The position numbers and the translations under genes were made by a program. The notes under the pieces were generated by a model. It was given only the letters and a program-made list of their open reading frames with translations. It was not told where the DNA came from and made no database searches. Below, in pieces: positions 35,639 to 44,600 of a DNA stretch of 64,000 bases; within the stretch, counting starts at the first letter, position 1, and every line of letters begins with the position of its first letter. The DNA is from Gordius sp. MW1 (taxonomy: Eukaryota > Nematomorpha > Gordioida > Gordea > Gordiidae), in NCBI GenBank assembly GCA_964036665.1, contig OZ038530.1:10132501-10196500 (forward strand), read 5' to 3'.

Positions 35639-38600
35639 GGCTATATTCTCTTAATGTGGCTCAAAGTGAGATTCATCATTCTAATAATGGAATATATATT
35701 GCAAGGCTTAAAAGAAATGAGCTTTTTGAAAGGGAAAAACAAAGACAAAAGTCTTTAGTAACAAGAATAGAAAAGATAAAAGTGGATATTAAAGGTCCAC
35801 CTGAAGAATGTTCGCTAATAATGAACAAACATTTGTCAACTCCATATAATTGTGCTCAACGTATATATTTAAATGATGATTCTATTATTAAAATTTATCA
35901 GATATTCATGAATATTTAACTAAAAAATGTGCCTTAGCCTTGGTAAATGGGCAACCTTGGGACCTTCATAAACCACTTGTGGATGATTGTCAAATTCACT
36001 TTCTACATTTCAAAGATGAAGATCCAAGATATCTCAACAAAGTTAAAAAAATTATTGTTTTAAAACTTAGTATTTTCTATTTTGTTGTTCTGTGTTAAAC
36101 ATAATTATATAACTTTTACTCAATTATGTCATTTTTTATAACAGGCCTTTTGGAGATCAGGCTCTTTTATATTGGGGTATATACTAGAAAATTGTTTTAA
36201 ACCTACAAATTATCCACAACTTTTTGGTTGGCCTTCTACAGATGGTAATATCTTAATGATATATTATTACCAAAATTAAATGATTTTATTAGGTTTTGAT
36301 AGATTGTTGTCAATTAATCATTTATATGTAATTTTTATTTCCATCCTAAAGTTAATATTTTAAAGCATGGATCTCTTAATTATTGATAAGCTGTTATTAA
36401 CATAGCCATTGTAGCTAGATAAATTATTTATGGTAATATTCAAATTTTCACAGTGCCTTGCATAATGTGATATATATATTGCCAAATTGTTCTATTTCAA
36501 ATTTAGTTTCTTTTAATCTGCAACTTGAACTGTAATCACTCATTAATTCCATATAAAAATTTAAATGTTTGTGAGTTTAAGTTAAAATTTCAATTATACA
36601 TTAAAACTTCACATCCATTTTTAAAACTCATGTTTTTAATTTTTATGAAAAGACTAATTGTTATGAGATATATTTTGTGCATCTCATAAAATCCATCAAT
36701 TATAATTTGTATTATCATTTTATTTTCATAAAGTTAGATGTCCCTATAAACATAGGAATTGCTATACAAATATGTTAATGCTTTAAAAAATATAAGGTTA
36801 TATAAGACTATGTAATACTGCATGACATTAATGCATATATAATTGAAAGCTATATTTCTATTTATCCTGAGTCTATTGCAGTATATGTTTTTTTTTTTAA
36901 ATTATTTATAGTTTATGACCAGAGATATGCAAATACTGCAACTCAAAATCATTTTAATTTGACTAACCCATCACTTAACTTGTCTGTTCTGCCCACCCAG
37001 TAATACAACCATAATTATATATATGCAAAAAAATAACATACATTTTTTTAATTGTCCGGATAAATACAAAAAAACACATTGGAGTAAAATATAAATTTAA
37101 TTAGTATTTTATTACCTTAATTAAAGGATAAATTAGTTCATTTTCCTAAAAGAAATATTCCTGCCACATTATTATAAGTCTTATCAATACATTGTGACAT
37201 TTTTTAATGGGAATTAAGTTTTTAAAAGCATAAATTATTGGTAAAGATCTAGACATTTAGTCCAAAATAAAGATGGTCAAAGATTAGGCACTATTTGTTG
37301 AAAATTATCAAACGTGGAAATTTAAATCATGTTCAAATTTATTTTTACAAATCTTTTTAAAATATTGTATCATTTTTAAATTGCACGTTTTAGAGTGGTC
37401 AAATAATAAAGTTAAAGCATTACAAACCTGAGTTATTATTTTATTAGTAAAAAAAATATTTTTTGATTTATCTCAATATTTATGATCTTAGTTTTCAAGT
37501 TTTTTTTAATAGCAAGACCCCTATTTAAATGTTAATTTAGAAAAAATTCAATTTTCAAAATCAGGTCTTATATTTACCACAATAGACAGAGGTTTCTGTA
37601 ATGGAGGAATTTTATGAATTAATCCTTAGTTTTTTAATTTAAATCATTGTAACATAGAATTGAATCTTATCAGTCCCCTATCAATATTTTAGTTGGAGAA
37701 TCTAGTTTTGCCTACGATTTTACGCTACCATACGAAGATGAATGGGCACCCTCTCTAGTAAATAAAATAAAATGATCTTGTAATTGTATGTTAAATTGTT
37801 GAAAACATAAACAAATAGTTTTTTAAGCTTGATATATAATTTAATGGGTGTGAGTTATATTGTCTTAAATAATCTGAATAAATTTTAAATTGTATTTCAA
37901 TAGTGTTTGAATTTAATTTAAGATATATCGATATGTTGATTGTCAGTCATAAAATTGTAAAACCTATAATAACTGAGTACGTTTTTATTTTTTGGCATTC
38001 TTTCTAAAATATTATTGAATGAAACCTTTTATATTTTTGCGAATATTGTTTGTGTATAAAATGCTAATTGGAATTATTTATCGAAAGGACGAATATAGGA
38101 TATTGACTAGGCAGGCTTGTGAAACGTGTTGGCACGAGTACCCAATCGAACCACTAACTGTAGACGCCAAAATAGCCATGGAAATTATGGCTGATTCAAG
38201 GTAAAAATCAAGCGACTTTTAGCTTATACGTGATATGATGTTGATTTAATATTAGTTTTTCGTCTTTGTTGACAATTAATATTTAACTTTTTAATCTTGG
38301 GTTTTATAGTAATTTGATGAAATGATACGAATGCTTATAGATTTGGATATAATTAGAATTTAAAAGAGAGAATTCTGTGATAGCTATGGATTGTTGAAAA
38401 CTTTGAAAATTTAGGGCCTTTTACATTTCTTTACCCATTTTACCGCGTTAATATAGAATATTGCCTAACATTTAATAAAATTTGTTGCATGTGAACTAAG
38501 CCAGATATTAAGGTAACTTATGAGCAGTTTATAATAAGAATTTTATTGCAAACAATTTTTTTTATCCCTTTCCCCGTCCTTCAATATATTTTGTAACAGT

Positions 38601-41600
38601 TTAGCTATTTTATTCCCCTATTTTCTCCTTTTATATGTTGAGTTTTAATTATGTATTTTTAAATCAATCACGGCAGTCGTATATAATATTAGGGTAAAAA
38701 TTATTTTTTGTACCGATTACATGATATGTACTTATATACGCACCCGTTAGACATAAAGTTTCCCAAATACCCAAGATGGCCGCCGAATCGAAGTCGGGTA
38801 GCACGGTAACGCTATACAAATTTCACGATCACGTCGATCTAAGTTGTGGACCTATGGTTTCTAACACGCGCCACTTTGGGCGATTCGACATTGTCAACGT
38901 GAGAGCTAGAGACATGGGCGTAGCCAAGGGGGGGGGGGGTAGGGAGGGGCGGCTGCTCCCCTATAAATCCTAAAATTTGTGGAAATTTATTAAAATTATG
39001 GCTAAAATTTCAAAAAATGACCATTTAGCCCCTCCCTTGTTGCCTTCTCTAATCCCAATGCTGGCTACGCCAATGACTAGAGAGATATTTTAGTCCATGT
39101 TTCAATACAAAATAATTCAAGTCCATAATTGAAGTTTGTTGTATGTTGCCAATTAATTTTTAGAAGTAATCTGATTAGTGGCGGGAATAATGTATAGAGT
39201 AATTTAATTAGTGGTGTGAATAAAACGTAAATTAAGATATCCGACTTATTTTTTATTATAATTAGATAATATTAATCATAGACTAGATAGACTGCTCATC
39301 AACGCACAAAATGTGTACCCTTTTTCCACCATTTTGAAAGGCACATTGTAAAGTGGTGATCATATGGAAATTCGTAATTTTCGCAAATTAAATAATCTTA
39401 AAAGAGTAAATAAAAAAATATTGAATTGGGTAGATGTCAAAAACAGCATTTTAAAATAAATATCATTTACACAATACATAAAAATTAAAAATGTAAAAAA
39501 TGCTACTAAAGTTTGTTTAATAATATAGCGCCATCAATATTTGCTATTTTATTTATTGACGTTCGTTTTCATTTATAAACTAGTGAGGAAGGTAAAATGA
39601 CTGTTATAGGGCAAAATTACATAGTTAAAATACACCAGTTGCACCATATGCAACATATGGCATCAGCAGTCTATCTAGTCTATGATATTAATACTTTAAC
39701 AACTACCCCTCGGTTTAAGATAGATCAACTAGTATGGTCACGTAACTATGCAGGTGAACCCATGTGGGTTTTGGCACGTATTTATTGATCATATAGGTAA
39801 TAAGATTTATAAAGTAAGACTTTTAGAAAGTCAAAAAAGGAGGTAAGACATGTGGATCAATTATTAATGCACGATGTATATTTTTTTTTTATCTGTAGAT
39901 GGAGCTTCAAACATCGTGGTGTGTAGTGGAAATTGTGGTCAGAAGGACTAGGGCCATCCGCTTACCGGGACCCATACACATAACCTTAATAATTGGGGTA
40001 GAGGGGTTACCGAGGATAGTCGGTATGTTCGAGCCACCACCAGCGGTGATGCCAAGAGGACCAAATCTGTATGTTGGTCAACGGCTTGGCAGGCCCGTGG
40101 GTAGGCCTCGGAGGAGATGTAATGGGTGCCGCAGATGGCACCGTATGCCGATGTGCACGGGACGTAGCACAGGGGCGTCACAAGTAGGTGTTGCACCTCA
40201 GGCTACTCCCGAGGTAACTCAGAGGGCTCATGAGTCAGCACCATCAAGTAATAGTGTGTTGTTGCAGAGTGCGACGGAGGCCCTGCAACAACTTTCCCTT
40301 GGCCCTAAATAGGAGGTGCCTGAAAAGGTAAAAGGGGAAGGTGTTGTATGCCAATTAATTTTTTGAAGTAATCTAGTGGTGGGAATATTGTTTGGAGTAA
40401 TTTAAGACGACCTATCACTACCTGCTAGGCACTGCCTCACTAGCCCTCGGCGTTACCTCAGGAGTAGCCTGAGGTACGTCACCTACTTGTGACGTGCCTG
40501 TGCTCCTTCCTGCACACATAGGCATAAGGTGCCAACGGCGGCACCCATTGCACCTCCTCCGAGGTCTGCTCACGGGCCTCCCATGCCGCGGGCCCCCATA
40601 CAGACCTGGTCCACCCGGCATACCCGATAGTGGTCGCTCGAACATCGCCACTACCCTAGGTAACCCATCTACCCCAATTATCATTGTCAAATTTATGGGT
40701 CCTGGCGGACGATTGGCCGTTGTTCTCCTAACCACCACCTCTACTGAGCACCAGGAAAATTATAATTGCATCTAAATATAAAAACATTAATTAGACATCG
40801 TGCATTAGTAATTGCTCCAAATGTCTTACTTCCTCTTTCTGACTTTCTCAAAGTCTTACTTTATAAATCTTATTACCAATCTTCTTCTTCTTCTTCTTCA
40901 TCATCGTTTTAAGGCCGTTTTCCAGGATCTCCTGGGTTAGCCTGTTTTCCCCTAATGCATTTCCTCCATTTTATCCGATCATGCGAATCCTGTTTTGTCA
41001 GACCCATTGCTTCCATGTCGGTAGCTAGAACAGAGGCCCATGTTGATTTCGGCCTCCCGCGCGGTTTCTTTCCAGATACCTCCAGGGAAGTACATCTCTT
41101 CACCCAGTCGTCGTCATTCTTCCGCTCCACATGTCCAAACCATCTTAGCCTGTTTTTCCGGATGACCTCGTTGATTGGCTCGATCCCGATTTTTTCTCTG
41201 AGTCTATTGCTTGTTATTCTTTCCCGTAGCGACACGTTTGACATCCATCTTATCATACGCATTTCTGTGCTTTCCAATTTGGCTTTATGTATCGACATTA
41301 AAGGCCACGTTTCGCTTCCATATACAAGACAACTTCTAATACATGCCGCGTAGACTTTACCCTTTAAAGTGAGTGAAACACCTTTTCCGGTCAAAAGAGG
41401 GGCCATCTCTCTAAACTTCTTCCAGGCTTGTCGTATCCTTGCTGTAACTGCCGAGTCAACATTCCCATCTGCACTTAAAGAGTCCCCGAGATAGGTAAAG
41501 GTGTTAACTTTTCCTAGCGTCTCCCCATTACCGATGTTAAAGTCGGTTATGGCATTATCCGGTAGAGGTCCTGTCACGCAGGGCTTGCAGCTAAAAGTAC

Positions 41601-44600
41601 GGCTTGCCAATAAAAGACTTCCTTTCACACCGCTACATTTTTTGTGAACCCATCCTAGGCATTTTGTACATTGTATAGAGTTGCTAGCCACTCCTTTGTG
41701 ACATACGCTACAGGGCCAGGCGCAAGTTGTCTCGGCGCTCTTCGTACTTTTCCCGCCAAACATCACCTTTGTTTTTCCCATGTTAACTTTTAAGCCCTTT
41801 TTCTCCATTCCGTTTTTCCATTTTTGTATCTTTTTAAAGAGATCAGCCTCACTCTCCGCCATTATCAAGAGATCATCGGCGTATAAAAGTTCCCATGGAA
41901 GTCCATCTCGCAGTTCTTTTGTCACCACCTCCATTACGAGTATGAAAAGTAGGGGGTTTAAAACGGAACCTTGGTGTAGCCCAACCTTCACTTCAAAGCT
42001 TTCGCTATCGCCATCGTGGGTCCTCACTGCTGTTTGAGATTCGTCATACATAACCATCACAGCCGTAACCAACCATTCTTCCACACCTGTTTTCCTAAGA
42101 GCCCATTTTACAACTTCCCGCGGCACCCGATCGAACGCTTTCTCTAGGTCTACGAAGGCGTAGTATAGTCTTTTCCCTTTTGCTTGGTGTTTTCTAGGTC
42201 TACGAAGGCGTAGTATAGTCTTTTCCCTTTTGCTTGGTTTATAAATCTTATTACCAATATGATCAATAATACGTGCCAAAACCCACGTGGGTTCACTTGC
42301 ATAGTTATGCGACCATTTTAGTTGATCTATCTTAAAGCGAGGGGTAGTCGTTAAAGTATTAATATTATCTAATTCCAATAAAAAATCAGGCAGATATCTT
42401 AATTTACGTTTAAGAAACTCTTCGCCTACCGGTAAACGGTCCGGATACCTGGGTGACATGTTATGATATAATCTATAGAGCCAGGTACCGTCCTTACCCG
42501 ACTGAGATAATCTAATCCATTTTTTTAACTATACCTACATATCTCTCAACCTGTCCATTAGAACTTGGATGATATGGTGGTGTTAACACATGTCTTATTT
42601 TCCATTGTTCACAAAATATATTAAACTCTGCGCTAGTAAACGCTCTGCCATTATCGGTTACTACGCACCTGGGAAAACCATACGAACTAATTAAATATTT
42701 TAAAAAATTAATCGTTACCAGGGTCGACATATTAAAAACCTTTCTAAATTCAGTCCAACCCGAAAAAGCATCTACAATTAAAATATAGCGTTTTTTTATC
42801 CAGTTCGAAAAAATCAATGTGTATGCGATCCCAAGGTTCTCTAGGACGTGTCCACCTCGCCGCTTTGTCTCTGCGAGGCATGGCCGTCTTTGCCTTGCAC
42901 CAGTCACATTGTCGAACCTGTCTTTCAATACCTTTCGTCATCTTAGGCCACCAGACATAATTTCTAGACATGTCTTTCATCTTTATAATACCTGTATGCC
43001 CTTCGTGAAGTACCTTTAAAACATCCTCGCGTAGCTCGGTAGGTATGACAATTATTTCGTTTTGTTTAATTACGTTATCCTCCAAATAAATCTCGTTAAG
43101 CACATGTTTAAAAGCCAAAGGTACCGACTGACTATCCTCTCATATCCCAATATAATATCTTTTATTTTAATTAAATCGAGGTCAGTCTCTGAGCTCTTAA
43201 CTATGGTGTTAAACTCAACAATTTTTAATACATTAATGGAATGCTCATTAGTTTGCGTGGTCCCAATATCGTTGTCAGACTTCTCGTTATTACCACTCAT
43301 ACGCGACAAAACGTCTGCTAAACAATTATTTTTACCTTTACGATATTTTAATGTTAATGAAAAATTACCAAGTATTAATAACCACCTTTGCAAACGTGGG
43401 GACATCATGTATTCAGTATTAATCTTTTGGTATAAATTAATTAAAGGCTTGTGATCGGGAAAAAGGGTAAAGGTCTTGCCTATTAAATATTTTCTACATC
43501 GTTTTAAACCAAATGTTATAGCAAGCGCTTCTTTTTCAATTACAGAGTAATTGCGTTCCGCTCTATTAAGCTTGCCCGAAAAATAAATTACAGGATGTTT
43601 AATTCCATTTTCGACATGACATAAAGCTCCTCCTATACCCGTGTTAGATGCATCAATATTTAAGATATGTTCTTTACTCGGATCAAAACATTTTAAGATG
43701 GAGTCTTTTAACAAAATATTTTTCAAATAATTAAAACATTAAACTTCCCTATCTTCCCATTTAAATAAAACATTATCTTTAGTAAATTCATATAGGGGAC
43801 CAGAATACTTCGTGTAGTTATTAATAAATCTGCTATAATAATTCATAAGCCCTAAAAACGAGGATAACTCCTTTTTATTATTAGGCCTCTGAATATTTTT
43901 AAAGCAATTTATCAATTTAGGTTTTACCCAGCCATCGGCTGTTATATGTCCTAAATAAGTAATTTCAGTTACACCAAAAATGCATTTATTCGCTGACACG
44001 CGTAAATTTTTATTTTTAATTAATGTTAAAGCACTTATTAAGCGTAAGTCATGCTCGGCCTGCGTTGAACCCGTTACTAAAATGTCATCTAAATAGAAAA
44101 TTATGCCATATAAATTAATAAAAATAGAGCCATCGCTCGTTGAAAAATTAGCGCAGACACACTTAAACCAAAAGGTAACCGTTTAAAAGCAAACAAACAT
44201 TTATCGATGTTTATTGTTAAAATTTCAGACGTCTTATCATCTACACGTAACTAAAGGTAGGCATTCCTAAGATCTAATTTTGAAAAGAATTTAGAACCTT
44301 TTAAATTAGCTAAAACCATTTCTATTCTGGGTAGGGGTTATTTAACATCTATCACATGTCAATTAATAGTAATTCTGTAATCAGCACACACCTATACTAC
44401 CGTCATTTTTCTTAACGGGAACTAACGGAGTGGCCCACTCAGAATACTTTATTGGCTCGATAATATTATCTTTTAACCAACCATCTATAACGTTATTCAC
44501 CTTATCAACCCATATAAATGGTATTCGACGGGCAGGACAAAAATCGAGGAATTGCATCTGAGTTAATTTTTATCGAAAAAATGTTATTATTCAAACAACC

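Noticed and set aside
39948-40196. Minus-strand ORF opposite the third ORF (and the + strand ORF at 40494-40775)
   Set aside because: These are shadows of the GC-rich third ORF; they lack the conservation pattern between the two arms that the sense frame shows.
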